Shown one piece after another: positions 45,758-54,526 of a stretch of DNA of 64,000 nucleotides. The DNA lies in NCBI RefSeq assembly GCF_017848315.1, contig NZ_JAFKEC010000011.1:53560-117559 (forward strand), given 5' to 3'. The DNA is from Pseudomonas palmensis. Lineage in GTDB: Bacteria > Pseudomonadota > Gammaproteobacteria > Pseudomonadales > Pseudomonadaceae. The position numbers and the translations under genes were made by a program. Numbering within the stretch: the stretch's first letter is position 1; each line of letters begins with the position of its first letter. The notes below the pieces were generated by a model. It saw only the letters and a program-made list of their open reading frames with translations. It was not told the origin of the DNA and ran no database searches.

Positions 45758-48364
45758 GTGACTCCTGTGATGTTTCGCAAGACCCTGCTCGCCCTGGCAA
45801 TCACTGCCACCGCCCTGCCTGTCGGCGCCCAGACCATCAAGTTGACCGATGCCGGCTTCATCAGCGAGCACAAGACCTACGAAGGCAACCTCGAATTCAC
45901 TGGCGCCTACACCGGCAGTGCCGCCGAGGACGCGATCGAATTCAACGGCAACCACGTCAAGGGCGACCTGATTCTCAACACCACGATCAACAGCAGCGGC
46001 GACTTTGCCGGCGGCATCGACCTGGACGCCTGGGAAGACGGCAGCAGCTGGGCCAGCAACCAGATCGACGGCAACCTGATCAACAAGGGCAGCATCAGCG
46101 CCGTGGGCGGCGGCTCCAATGCCCTGATGATCGACCCGGCCACCATCAATGGCAGCGTCATCAACCAGGGCCTGCTCAGCGCCACCGGCGAACCGCTGCT
46201 CGACGGCAGCGAAATGGACGTGGCCCGTGCACTGGACTTCACCGGCACGATCAAGGGCGACCTGCTCAATGACACCACTGGCCGCATCATCGCCAAGGGC
46301 ACCAGCGCCAAGGGCATCAACCTGGAAGGCGGCCGTATCGACGGCAAGCTGATCAACAACGGCCTGATCCAGGTTACCGGCGACGGCGCTACCGCCATCG
46401 ACGCCACTACCAGCTTCAACGGGCAGAATGTGGACATGGTCGACCTGGCCGGCATCGTCAACAACGGCACCATCATCGCCACCGGCGATGACGCCGAAGG
46501 CATCCGTGTGGACGGCGCCAGCTTCACCACCGCCGAGCGCCAGATCGTCAACACCGGCACCATCAAGGCGACCGATGCGGCCATCGTGATCGGCAACTTC
46601 GACATCGATGCCTACGATGACAACCGGCTGTACAACAGCTATGCAGGGCTGGAAATCGTCAACAGCGGCACGCTGATCTCCGAAGACGAAGCGGTCGATG
46701 CCTCCGAAACCGAGCGCAGCGTGTACCTGACCTTGCTGGACGGCAGCAAGATCACCGGCAACCTGATCGACCTGACCACCGTCGAGGTGTACGGCAAGGT
46801 GGACTTCAGCGGCACCGACAGCAGCAGCGACGGTGCCAACATCCGTCTGCGCCAGGGCGGCTGGATGGACGTGGGCAGCGTCAGCCGCAATGCGCCAGCG
46901 CACCTGAACTTCGTGCAGCCGCACACCACCATCGACGGCAACCTGTACGTGGCCGGCAACTCGTCGCTGGACTTGAACCTGAGCAGCGCCACCCGTGCCG
47001 ACACCGCCGTGGTGGCCGTCAGCGGTACTGCCGAGTTCGGCAAGGGCGCACAGATTCGCCTGGCCGCACAGGGCAGCGACTTCAGCGCCCAGGGCAGCAC
47101 GTACAACCTGTTCCAGGCCGGGCGCATCGATCTGCTGGACGCTTCCGACAATGTCGACGCCAACGGCAAGCTGAACCTGGTGAGCAGCTCGGCCCTGCTC
47201 AAGATCGACAGCTACAGCCTGCAGGACAACAAGCTGGTGGCTACCGTCACCGGCAAGGGCGCCGAAGAAGTCACCGACATCCTGGTCGGCCAGGGTGCCT
47301 CGGCCAACAGCCAACTGGCCCTGGGCAGCCTGAACCGCGACAGCATCCTGAGCAAACTGAGCGCCAACGACCCGCTGCTGCAAGCCTTCGCCAATGCCGA
47401 CGAGGCCCAGCTGGCCAAGCTGGCCGAGCAACTGACACCTGAAGTCAACGGCGGCGCCACCCAGGCAGCCACCACCAGCCAGAACCTGGTGAGCAATGTC
47501 ACCGGCAGCCGTACCAGCAGCCTGCGTGGCGCCTCCTCGGGCGAAGCGTTCAAGGACACCGGCGTGTGGGTGCAGACCCTCTACAGCGATGCCAGCCAGG
47601 ACCTGCGCGACGGCGTGGCCGGCTACAACGCCTACAGCCGCGGCATCGCGGTGGGTGCCGACGGCAAGCTCAACGACAACCTGACCCTGGGCCTGGCGTA
47701 CAGCTTCATCAACACCGACGTCAACGGCAAAAGCGGCAACCAGACCAAGGTGGACAGCCACGCCTTCACGCTGTACGGCGGCTTCGAGCAGGGCAACTAC
47801 TTCGTCGATGCCAGCCTGAGCTATGGCTTGAACGACAACGACAGCAAACGCAAGATTGCCGGCACCTCGGCCAAGGCCGATTACGACAGCGACCTGCTGG
47901 GCCTGAACGTGGTGGGTGGCTACACCTATCACATCAACCCGCAGATGCTGGTCGAGCCGCGCATTGCCGCGCGCTACAGCCTGGTGAACATCGACGGTTA
48001 CCGCGAGAAGGGTTCGTCGGCTGCACTGAAGGTCGAAGACCAGCGCTACGAGGCCATCGAGCTGGGCGCAGGCCTGCGCGTTGCCGGCGAGTATCCGCTG
48101 GGCGCCGGCACCCTGCAGCCACAGGCTCGCCTGATGGCATACCATGACTTCGCGGCGGACGAAGCCAAGAGCACCTCGACCTTCCTGCTGGGTAGCACCC
48201 CGTTCGTCACCAGCGGCGCCAAGGCCGTGCGCAACAGCTACGAAGCCGGCGTAGGCGCCGACTACAAGCTGGGCGCGGTGACCCTGGGCGTGAACTACGA
48301 CTACATCGGCAAATCGGGCTTTGACGCCGATGTGTTCTCGGCCAAGGTGCGTTACGACTTCTGA
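45758..48364 (+). CDS. Autotransporter with beta-barrel domain (type Va)
   Basis: The 868-aa protein has a signal peptide (TPVMFRKTLLALAITATALPVGAQ), a passenger of about 570 residues, and a C-terminal beta-barrel (about 598-868). The barrel starts GVWVQTLYSDASQDLRDGVAGYN and ends SAKVRYDF with the terminal aromatic needed for outer-membrane assembly. The passenger repeats NNG.I.ATGD.A.GI-like units (INNGLIQVTGDGATAI, NNGTIIATGDDAEGI), typical of a beta-helix. No protease triad or other catalytic motif is evident, so adhesion is the likeliest role, by inference. The start is a GTG after AAGGA at 7 bases spacing; an in-frame ATG lies 12 bases later. It interrupts a long run of flagellar genes and runs against them. 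Confidence 0.9.
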   Translation: MTPVMFRKTLLALAITATALPVGAQTIKLTDAGFISEHKTYEGNLEFTGAYTGSAAEDAIEFNGNHVKGDLILNTTINSSGDFAGGIDLDAWEDGSSWASNQIDGNLINKGSISAVGGGSNALMIDPATINGSVINQGLLSATGEPLLDGSEMDVARALDFTGTIKGDLLNDTTGRIIAKGTSAKGINLEGGRIDGKLINNGLIQVTGDGATAIDATTSFNGQNVDMVDLAGIVNNGTIIATGDDAEGIRVDGASFTTAERQIVNTGTIKATDAAIVIGNFDIDAYDDNRLYNSYAGLEIVNSGTLISEDEAVDASETERSVYLTLLDGSKITGNLIDLTTVEVYGKVDFSGTDSSSDGANIRLRQGGWMDVGSVSRNAPAHLNFVQPHTTIDGNLYVAGNSSLDLNLSSATRADTAVVAVSGTAEFGKGAQIRLAAQGSDFSAQGSTYNLFQAGRIDLLDASDNVDANGKLNLVSSSALLKIDSYSLQDNKLVATVTGKGAEEVTDILVGQGASANSQLALGSLNRDSILSKLSANDPLLQAFANADEAQLAKLAEQLTPEVNGGATQAATTSQNLVSNVTGSRTSSLRGASSGEAFKDTGVWVQTLYSDASQDLRDGVAGYNAYSRGIAVGADGKLNDNLTLGLAYSFINTDVNGKSGNQTKVDSHAFTLYGGFEQGNYFVDASLSYGLNDNDSKRKIAGTSAKADYDSDLLGLNVVGGYTYHINPQMLVEPRIAARYSLVNIDGYREKGSSAALKVEDQRYEAIELGAGLRVAGEYPLGAGTLQPQARLMAYHDFAADEAKSTSTFLLGSTPFVTSGAKAVRNSYEAGVGADYKLGAVTLGVNYDYIGKSGFDADVFSAKVRYDF

Positions 48365-48384
48365 TCGATGACAGCAGCTGCATG

Positions 48385-48419
48385 AAAAAGGCCGGTGTCT
48401 CGCGACACCGGCCTTTTTT
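48385..48419. terminator. Bidirectional terminator between the autotransporter gene and cheR
   Basis: A perfect 11-bp stem, GGCCGGTGTCT.CG.GACACCGGCC in form, lies between a run of A and a run of T. It serves the plus-strand autotransporter gene and the minus-strand cheR, which converge here. Confidence 0.88.
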
Positions 48420-48422
48420 GTT

Positions 48423-49250
48423 TCACTTGGCCTGGTAGATGATCCCCGGGCTGCACTGCACCATCTGGTAATGGTCGGGCAGCCCGTTGAGCGCCTCGGA
48501 CGCCCCCAGGAACAGGTAACCGCCGGGCTTGAGCGTGCCGTGAATGCGCAGCAGGATGTCCTTCTTCACCTGGGCGGAGAAGTAGATCAGCACGTTGCGG
48601 CAGAACACGATGTCGAACTTGCCCAGGCTCGCGTAGCTGTCGAGCAGGTTGAACGAACGAAACTCGACGCGGCTGCGGATCGGGGCCTTGACTGCCCAGC
48701 GCCCCGGCCCCTTGGGGTCGAAATAGCGTTGCAGGCGCTCCTGGGACAAGCCACGGGCAATGGCCAGGCTGTCGTACTCACCGGTCTTGCAGTTGGCCAG
48801 CATCGAGCCGGACAGGTCGGTGGCGACGATCTGCGCCCCCATCTTCAATTGCCCGATGTTGCTGCGCTCGAACTCGTCGATGGCCATGGAGATCGAGTAC
48901 GGCTCCTGCCCCGACGAACAGGCCGCCGACCAGATGCGCAGGCGCTGGCCAGGGTTGGCCTTGATCTGCTCGGGCAAGACCTTGTTCTTGAGCACCTCGA
49001 ACGGATAGTTGTCGCGAAACCACAGGGTTTCGTTGGTGGTCATCGCATCGACCACCTGCTCGCGCAAGCCGCTGCGCGGCTGGGTCTGGATCCGCTGCAC
49101 CAGCTCGCTCAACGATTTGATGCCCTGCTGTTCCATCAGCTTGTTGAGACGGCTGGAGACCAGATACTGCTTGTTTTCGCCCAGCAGGATGCCACAGGCT
49201 TTTTCCAGGAAGACCCGGAATTGTTCGAAATCCAAATTACCCGTAGACAA
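48423..49250 (-). CDS. cheR: CheR, chemoreceptor methyltransferase
   Basis: CheR methylates glutamates of chemoreceptors using S-adenosylmethionine. The 275-aa product has the N-terminal helical domain (FEQFRVFLEKACGILLGENKQYL) and the AdoMet domain with RIWSAACSSGQEPYS, IVATDLSGSML and FDIVFCRNVLIYF. The start appears to be TTG at 49250 (MSTGNLDFEQ), with AGAGG about 8 bases upstream; no ATG fits. It is downstream of cheV by about 50 bases and convergent with the autotransporter gene. Confidence 0.96.
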   Translation of the reverse strand: MSTGNLDFEQFRVFLEKACGILLGENKQYLVSSRLNKLMEQQGIKSLSELVQRIQTQPRSGLREQVVDAMTTNETLWFRDNYPFEVLKNKVLPEQIKANPGQRLRIWSAACSSGQEPYSISMAIDEFERSNIGQLKMGAQIVATDLSGSMLANCKTGEYDSLAIARGLSQERLQRYFDPKGPGRWAVKAPIRSRVEFRSFNLLDSYASLGKFDIVFCRNVLIYFSAQVKKDILLRIHGTLKPGGYLFLGASEALNGLPDHYQMVQCSPGIIYQAK

Positions 49251-49299
49251 TGATGCCGCCTCTTAAATCATGTGTAACGCCAGGGACGAGCCCTGGCTG

Positions 49300-50229
49300 T
49301 TAGTGGGTGGCCTTGATCCGGTCGACCACGCGTTGCGCCAGGTCATCCGGCCGGAACTTGGCGAGAAAATCATCCGCGCCCACCTTCTTGACCATGGCCT
49401 GGTTGAAGACGCCGGAAAGCGAAGTATGCAGGATGATGTGCAACTTTTGCATGCGCGGGTCGTTGCGGATTTCTGCAGTCAGGGTATAGCCGTCCATTTC
49501 CGGCATCTCGATGTCGGAAATCATCATCAGGAATTCCTCTTCCGGATGCTTGCCCTCATCGACCATCTTGCGCAGGTAATCCAGCGCCTGCCGGCCGTCG
49601 TTGAGCGCCACCACCTCGACCCCCACCGTCTGCAGGCAACGGCTGACCTGCTTGCGTGCCACCGAGGAGTCATCCACGGTGAGCACGCGCAGCGACACGG
49701 CCTTGACCTGCACTTCTTCGTCGACCACACCCAGGGAGATCGCCTCGGAGGTCGGCGAGACCTCGGCGAGGATCTTCTCCACGTCGATGATCTCGACCAT
49801 CTTGCCGTCCACCCGGGTCACGGCCGTCAGGTAATGGTCACGACCGGTGCCCTTGGGTGGCGGATGGATCTCCTCCCAGTTCATGTTGACGATGCGTTCG
49901 ACCGAGTGCACCAGAAACCCCTGGGTCTTGGTGTTGTACTCGGTGATGATCACGAAGCTCTTGCTGACATCTTCACTCAGACCGGGCATGCCGGTCGCCA
50001 TCGCCAGATCCAGGATCGGGATGGTTGCCCCACGAATATTCGCCACACCGCGCACCACCGGGTTGGACTTGGGCATCACGGTCAGGTTCGGGCATTGCAG
50101 CACCTCCCGCACCTTGAACACGTTGATCCCGTACAGCTGCTCGCCATTGAGGCGGAACAACAGCAGTTCGAGACGGTTCTGCCCTACCAGTTGTGTGCGC
50201 TGGTTAACCGAATCCATTACACCAGCCAT
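49300..50229 (-). CDS. cheV: CheV, chemotaxis coupling protein with receiver
   Basis: CheV couples receptors to CheA and has its own receiver domain. The start at 50229 (MAGVMDSVNQRTQ, 309 aa) follows GAGGAG. The CheW domain (about 20-160; LELLLFRLNGEQLYGINVFKVREV) is followed by a receiver (about 180-305) with phospho-Asp in MMISDIEMPEMDGYTL and the Lys in DDFLAKF. It is divergent from flgA across a 68-base gap. Confidence 0.96.
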   Translation of the reverse strand: MAGVMDSVNQRTQLVGQNRLELLLFRLNGEQLYGINVFKVREVLQCPNLTVMPKSNPVVRGVANIRGATIPILDLAMATGMPGLSEDVSKSFVIITEYNTKTQGFLVHSVERIVNMNWEEIHPPPKGTGRDHYLTAVTRVDGKMVEIIDVEKILAEVSPTSEAISLGVVDEEVQVKAVSLRVLTVDDSSVARKQVSRCLQTVGVEVVALNDGRQALDYLRKMVDEGKHPEEEFLMMISDIEMPEMDGYTLTAEIRNDPRMQKLHIILHTSLSGVFNQAMVKKVGADDFLAKFRPDDLAQRVVDRIKATH

Positions 50230-50271
50230 GCCAGACTCCTCGACCAAATGCTCGAGCGTCGTACCGCAGTC

Positions 50272-50285
50272 GGCACGCGCCTTGC
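50272..50285 (+). promoter_or_regulatory. Sigma-54 promoter of flgA, unusually close to the start codon
   Basis: The plus strand reads GGCACGCGCCTTGC, an excellent GG-N10-GC match. The final C is only 13 bases before the flgA ATG (50298). The predicted transcript would therefore begin at about 50297, with no room for a ribosome binding site. Confidence 0.75.
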
Positions 50286-50297
50286 TTTTTTAACTGT

Positions 50298-51050
50298 ATG
50301 AACACGAAAACGACATTTTTCCGACGCCTGACCCGCCCCTTGCCCGGCATCCTTGCTGCGCTGTGCCTGCTGGCCCCCGGCGTTCGAACTCTGGCTGACG
50401 CTTTCACCTTGCCTGAACAGCTTATCGGTGTCACTCAGGGGTTTCTTGAATTCACGGTCGAGGATTACCTGGCGACCAGCCAGACCGAAGGGCGCTTCGA
50501 GATCCAGGTCAACAGCCTCGACCCGCGCCTGCGCATGCCACTGTGCGACCAGCAACTGGGCGCCACCCTGGAAAGCCCGGCGCAACCGCTGGGCAGGGTG
50601 ACCGTGCGCGTACGCTGCGATGGCAGCTCCCCGTGGACGGTGTTCGTGCCGGCCCAGGTGCGGCTGTTTCGCAATGTGGTGACCGTGGCGCGTCCGCTCA
50701 AGCGCGACAGCGTGGTCGGCGAACAGGACGTGAGCCTGCGCGAGCGGGACGTGGGCATGCTCAACCAGGGCTACCTGACCAGCCTGGAGCAGGCCGTGGG
50801 CCTGAAGGTCATCCGACCGACGGTCATCGATCAGGTGCTCACGCCGCTGCATCTGGAGCAGGCCGAAGTGGTCCGCAAGGGCGATCATGTGGTCATCATC
50901 GCCCGCAGCGGCACGCTGAGCGTGCGCATGCCGGGAGAAGCCTTGAGCAAGGGCGGCATCAGTGAACAGATACGGGTACGCAATCTGAACTCCAAACGGG
51001 TGGTGAAGGCACGGGTCACTGGACCAGGGCAGGTGGAAGTCGCGATGTGA
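50298..51050 (+). CDS. flgA: FlgA, P-ring assembly chaperone
   Basis: FlgA is a periplasmic chaperone for P-ring (FlgI) assembly. The 250-aa product has an N-terminal signal (FFRRLTRPLPGILAALCLLAPGVRTLA). The SAF-like C-terminal domain follows (VARPLKRDSVVGEQDVSLRERDV; GDHVVIIARSGTLSVRMPGEAL; VRNLNSKRVVKARVTGPGQVEV). No ribosome site precedes the ATG, and the sigma-54 promoter almost touches it. An alternative TTG start at 50340 would cut the positive end off the signal peptide. Confidence 0.95.
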   Translation: MNTKTTFFRRLTRPLPGILAALCLLAPGVRTLADAFTLPEQLIGVTQGFLEFTVEDYLATSQTEGRFEIQVNSLDPRLRMPLCDQQLGATLESPAQPLGRVTVRVRCDGSSPWTVFVPAQVRLFRNVVTVARPLKRDSVVGEQDVSLRERDVGMLNQGYLTSLEQAVGLKVIRPTVIDQVLTPLHLEQAEVVRKGDHVVIIARSGTLSVRMPGEALSKGGISEQIRVRNLNSKRVVKARVTGPGQVEVAM

Positions 51051-51161
51051 AGCGGGTCACGACGCCAGAACAAACAAGGCTGGCGATCAGGAACCGCTTT
51101 TCCTAAACTGTGTCGAACCGGGTTGATGGGCTGGCCGCGCAAGCTGCACTGCATTTGCGTC

Positions 51162-51188
51162 TAAAGTTTCTTTCGGGTTGGCCGAAAA
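51162..51188 (+). promoter_or_regulatory. Sigma-28 (FliA) promoter of flgM
   Basis: The sequence reads TAAAGTTT, 11 bases, then GCCGAAAA, at perfect consensus spacing. The flgM ATG is about 38 bases downstream. It makes flgM subject to feedback from the sigma factor it inhibits. Confidence 0.88.
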
Positions 51189-51225
51189 CAAGGCAAGCGT
51201 CCAAACACCCAGAGGTTTTCTGATC

Positions 51226-51537
51226 ATGGTCATCGACTTCAGTCGTTTGAATAATTCCCCGTCCGTGACGGGCGCCGTGCGCACTGGCAACAGCCAGGAA
51301 AGCACGGCCACTGCTCGCACCGCCACCAGCGCTACCGAGGCTGGCCAGAGCGGAGAAGCCGTACACCTGAGCCACGAGGCCCAGCAGTTGCAACAGGTCA
51401 GCGACAAGCTGCGCGATCAACCGGTTGTCAACAGCGCCCGCGTGGCCGAGTTGAAACAGGCCATCGCCGACGGCAGCTACCAGGTGGACGCCCAGCGCGT
51501 CGCCAGCAAACTGCTTAATTTCGAAGCCCAGCGCTAG
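51226..51537 (+). CDS. flgM: FlgM, anti-sigma-28 factor
   Basis: FlgM holds FliA inactive until it is exported through the finished hook. The start at 51226 ([18 protein letters not shown], 103 aa) is preceded by AGAGG. The disordered N-terminal half is rich in Ser, Thr and Ala. The C-terminal FliA-binding helices are clear ([52 protein letters not shown]). It is also the predicted partner of HsbA encoded at 6358. Confidence 0.97.
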   Translation: MVIDFSRLNNSPSVTGAVRTGNSQESTATARTATSATEAGQSGEAVHLSHEAQQLQQVSDKLRDQPVVNSARVAELKQAIADGSYQVDAQRVASKLLNFEAQR

Positions 51538-51583
51538 CCCTCTGGCGCGCTGACTTCAGGACGCTAGAACCAAGAGCCAGCCA

Positions 51584-52051
51584 ATGCACGACACTACTCT
51601 GCTGCAACTGATCGAAGATGATATTGCTCCAGCGCAACAACTGCTCGAGTTGTTGCAGGCTGAAGCCGTGGCCCTGCATGGCCGCGACATGCCCTTGCTG
51701 GAAAATATTCTGGCCCGCAAGCAATCGCTGGTGGTGCTGCTCGATCAAGGCGGACAACGACGTAGTGCGCTGCTTGCGAACCTGGGCCTGCCGCAAAGCC
51801 GCGAAGGTGTAGTGGCCATGGCCGAGCAATCGGACCTGGGCTCCCTGCTCATCGAGCAGCTCGATGTGCTGGCTGCGCTGATGAATGATTGCCAGGCGGT
51901 CAACGCACGCAACGGCCAGGCGATCCAGCTTCAGCAGTACACCACCGAAAACCAGATCAAGATCCTCATGGGTGGCGAATCACCGTCGCTCTACGATGCC
52001 CGTGGCACTACATCGCCGCTTTCAAAGCCTCGTGCACTCAGCCAGGCGTGA
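51584..52051 (+). CDS. flgN: FlgN, export chaperone for FlgK and FlgL
   Basis: FlgN guards FlgK and FlgL before export. The 155-aa product is helical ([45 protein letters not shown]) and ends in a Ser/Pro-rich tail ([26 protein letters not shown]) typical of the Pseudomonas protein. It lies 46 bases after flgM and overlaps nothing. Confidence 0.95.
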   Translation: MHDTTLLQLIEDDIAPAQQLLELLQAEAVALHGRDMPLLENILARKQSLVVLLDQGGQRRSALLANLGLPQSREGVVAMAEQSDLGSLLIEQLDVLAALMNDCQAVNARNGQAIQLQQYTTENQIKILMGGESPSLYDARGTTSPLSKPRALSQA

Positions 52052-52064
52052 CCCCCTCTATCAA

Positions 52065-52078
52065 GGCACGATTCATGC
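52065..52078 (+). promoter_or_regulatory. Candidate sigma-54 promoter of flgZ
   Basis: The sequence reads GGCACGATTCATGC: a full GGCAC -24 and an ATGC -12 element at GG-N10-GC spacing. The predicted start is near 52090 with a leader of about 42 bases, like the other sigma-54 promoters here. A hairpin CTGGCA-GAA-TGCCAG (52078-52092) overlaps the predicted start. Confidence 0.5.
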
Positions 52079-52131
52079 TGGCAGAATGCCAGCAATTGCC
52101 TGTGTCGTTTTTGCCTGGAGATTCATCAACC

Positions 52132-52875
52132 GTGTTCAATGACGAAGAAGCTCCTCAGCCTCCGAAGGTGCTGACTACGCCTTTGGAAATTGCCGCTCAT
52201 TTGCGGATGTTGCTAGAGAGCCATGACCCACTGATCATCACGTTCCCCGAACGCAGCCAGCGCTTCCAGAGTTATGTGGTGGAGGTAGACCGGGACAGCA
52301 ACAGCATGGCCCTGGACGAAATGATCCCGCGCGATGGCGAACGCTTCCTCGAAAATGGCGAACCATTCCGTATCGAAGGCTTCCATGACGGCGTGCGCAT
52401 TGCCTGGGACTGCACTACCCCGCTGAGCATCAGCACCTCTGACGGCTCACGCTGCTACCGCGGCAGCCTGCCCACAGAAGTTACCTATCACCAGCGTCGC
52501 AATGCGTTTCGCGCAGCACTGAAGCTGTCGCAACTGGTCGACGTGATTTTCGACGGCGAGAAACTGCGTGGCGAGCACCCGCTCAAGGGCAAGCTGCTGG
52601 ATATTTCGGCTACTGGCTGCAAGCTTCGCTTCGAGGGCGATATCGAGGAGCGGTTGCAGTTGGGCCAGGTCTACGAGAAGTTTGCTACCGGCCTGCCGCT
52701 GGGGCTTTCTCAGGTAATGGTCGAGCTGCGCCACCTGCACTATGAAGAGCGCCTGAACGCCACCTTCGCCGGCATTCGCTTTCATAACGTGACAGGACAG
52801 ATGGCGCGCAAGATCGAAAGCTTTGTGTACCAGCTGCAACGTGAAGCGCGACGCTTCGACAAAGACGATTACTGA
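52132..52875 (+). CDS. flgZ: FlgZ, YcgR-type c-di-GMP-binding flagellar brake
   Basis: FlgZ binds c-di-GMP and slows flagella or affects swarming. The 247-aa product has an N-terminal YcgR domain (about 15-110) and a C-terminal PilZ domain with RxxxR (RRNAFR, 122-127) and DxSxxG (DISATG, 157-162), so c-di-GMP binding should be intact. I start it at GTG 52132 ([17 protein letters not shown]), which matches the family N-terminus as I recall it. GGAG lies 11 bases upstream, rather far. An ATG at 52075 in frame has no ribosome site. It follows flgN by 80 bases. Confidence 0.94.
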   Translation: MFNDEEAPQPPKVLTTPLEIAAHLRMLLESHDPLIITFPERSQRFQSYVVEVDRDSNSMALDEMIPRDGERFLENGEPFRIEGFHDGVRIAWDCTTPLSISTSDGSRCYRGSLPTEVTYHQRRNAFRAALKLSQLVDVIFDGEKLRGEHPLKGKLLDISATGCKLRFEGDIEERLQLGQVYEKFATGLPLGLSQVMVELRHLHYEERLNATFAGIRFHNVTGQMARKIESFVYQLQREARRFDKDDY

Positions 52876-52940
52876 TAGACATCACGCTTCACATTTCCAA
52901 GGGTCGCTACCCATTCAGCGGCAACGGACTCATCCGCAAA

Positions 52941-52957
52941 GGGGCGCCTGGCGCCCC
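52941..52957. terminator. Hairpin between convergent flgZ and the MFS gene
   Basis: GGGGCGC / GCGCCCC with a 3-base loop lies in the 137-base gap where flgZ (plus) and the transporter gene (minus) converge. There is no T run on either side, so it is only a possible terminator. Confidence 0.35.
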
Positions 52958-53012
52958 GCCTGCCAGCGGAACTCAGACGCAGCCCTTCGCCACTATCTGC
53001 CCCCCACGCCAC

Positions 53013-54353
53013 TCACACTTCTGGCGCAGGCTTGACAGGTTCGACGCCCTCAGCCTCCCCGGGCGCGCCCTCCTCCTCGGTATCTTCGGCACCCACCGGT
53101 GCCTGCATCTGATCCTGCACCACCTGCTCATCAACCCGCGGGTCGAGCGCCGCAGACAGCGGTGAACCTGCCGCCGGCATCGCTACGTGAAGCAATGGCG
53201 CATCCTCGACCTGATGCAGGTTGGTAACCGCTTTGGGACGGATGCGCCACACCAGCACCAGCGCGAAGAAACAGAAGAACGCGTACAGCATCTGGTCGCC
53301 CAGGGTCTTCATCAGCACACCGGCCACCAGCGGCCCGATGCTCGCCCCCACGCCATAGGTCACCAGCAGCATCGCGGTGAGCGAGACCCGTCGCTCGCTT
53401 TCAACGTGGTCGTTGGAAAACGCCACCGCCAGCGGGTAGAGGCAGAACTGCAGCAGCGAGACCGCAAAACCGGTGATGAACAGCACCTCGAGCGGTACGC
53501 TCGGCAGCAGCGCCAATGGCAGGGAGGTGACGGCCAGCCCCACCGCCACACTGCGAATCAGCACGGCCCGGTCGTAACGGTCCGACAACCAGCCCAATGG
53601 CCACTGCACCAGCAGGCCGGCAAAGATGCAGCAGCCCATGAACACACCGACCTGTTCTGTACTGAGCCCCTGCTTGGAGGCGTACAGAGGCGCCAGACCA
53701 TAGAACGACCCCACGATCAGCCCCGCCCCAAGTACCGTACTCAGCGACTGGGGGACGCGCTTGATGAAGAACCGCGGCTCCATGGGGGCCGGACGCAGCG
53801 GTGCGGGGTGGATGCGCCGGGTCAGGGCCACCGGAACCAGGCACAGCGCAAAGCACATGGCCACCAGCATCAGCAGCTCCAGGCCCAGTTGCGGGTGAAC
53901 CACCAGAATCAGCTGGCCCAGTACCAGGCCCAGATAGGAGGCGATCATGTAACCGCTGAACACCGCCCCACGCTGCTTGGCGTCGGCCTGTTCGTTGAGC
54001 CAGCTCTCGATCACCATGTACTGGCACATCATGCCCAGGCCGACGATCACCCGCAGCAGCAGCCAGGCCGGCAACCAGCTGACCAGACCATGACCAAGCA
54101 CCGCTGCGCCGACGATGCCGGCACACGTAGCGTAGGCGCGGATATGCCCCACCCTGGCGATCAGCCGGTGACCGATCTTGCCCCCCAGCGCCAGGCCGAA
54201 ATAGTTGGCCGCCATCAGCGCACCGACCCACAGGCTGTCGACCTGATCGGCCGCCAGGCGCAGGGCCAGGTAGGTGCTCAACAGGCCGGAACCGATCAAC
54301 ATCATCAATGCGGCGAAATACAGCGCGCGAAAAGACTTCCAGATACTTCGCAT
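53013..54353 (-). CDS. MFS transporter, substrate unknown (YcaD-like)
   Basis: The start at 54353 (MRSIWKSFRALYFAALMML, 446 aa) follows AGGG. About 12 membrane helices can be counted. Between helices 2 and 3 the usual MFS loop reads GGKIGHRLIARVGH, and in the second half GWLSDRYDRAVLI. The closest pattern I know is the YcaD/UMF-like branch. The last 45 or so residues form an acidic, Pro-rich cytoplasmic tail (AEDTEEEGAPGEAEGVEPVK), longer than usual. It sits between flgZ and the glutamine synthetase gene, after the latter's terminator, so it may be separately transcribed. Substrate cannot be told. Confidence 0.85.
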   Translation of the reverse strand: MRSIWKSFRALYFAALMMLIGSGLLSTYLALRLAADQVDSLWVGALMAANYFGLALGGKIGHRLIARVGHIRAYATCAGIVGAAVLGHGLVSWLPAWLLLRVIVGLGMMCQYMVIESWLNEQADAKQRGAVFSGYMIASYLGLVLGQLILVVHPQLGLELLMLVAMCFALCLVPVALTRRIHPAPLRPAPMEPRFFIKRVPQSLSTVLGAGLIVGSFYGLAPLYASKQGLSTEQVGVFMGCCIFAGLLVQWPLGWLSDRYDRAVLIRSVAVGLAVTSLPLALLPSVPLEVLFITGFAVSLLQFCLYPLAVAFSNDHVESERRVSLTAMLLVTYGVGASIGPLVAGVLMKTLGDQMLYAFFCFFALVLVWRIRPKAVTNLHQVEDAPLLHVAMPAAGSPLSAALDPRVDEQVVQDQMQAPVGAEDTEEEGAPGEAEGVEPVKPAPEV

Positions 54354-54438
54354 CGACGTCCCTGAGGGCCCCTTGAGCAGGTGAAAAAACTGCTTGAAAG
54401 CATAAGTGAAAAAAACACCGACGCGGCGGGCCGGGCAT

Positions 54439-54484
54439 AAAAAAACAGGTGACAAACCATGATCTCGATCATGGCTGCCACCTG
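54439..54484 (-). terminator. Intrinsic terminator after the glutamine synthetase gene
   Basis: On the minus strand an outer stem CAGGTG / CACCTG encloses an inner stem CCATGATC / GATCATGG, followed by TTTTTTT. It lies about 40 bases past the stop at 54527. Confidence 0.85.
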
Positions 54485-54526
54485 CCTCTGCTTACCCTGG
54501 CGCCAGGCGGCATTGCCGCCCCGCAG

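Noticed and set aside
45704..48145. An 813-codon minus-strand open frame opposite the autotransporter gene
   Set aside because: The plus-strand frame has a signal peptide, repeat passenger and barrel; the minus frame only mirrors its repeats.
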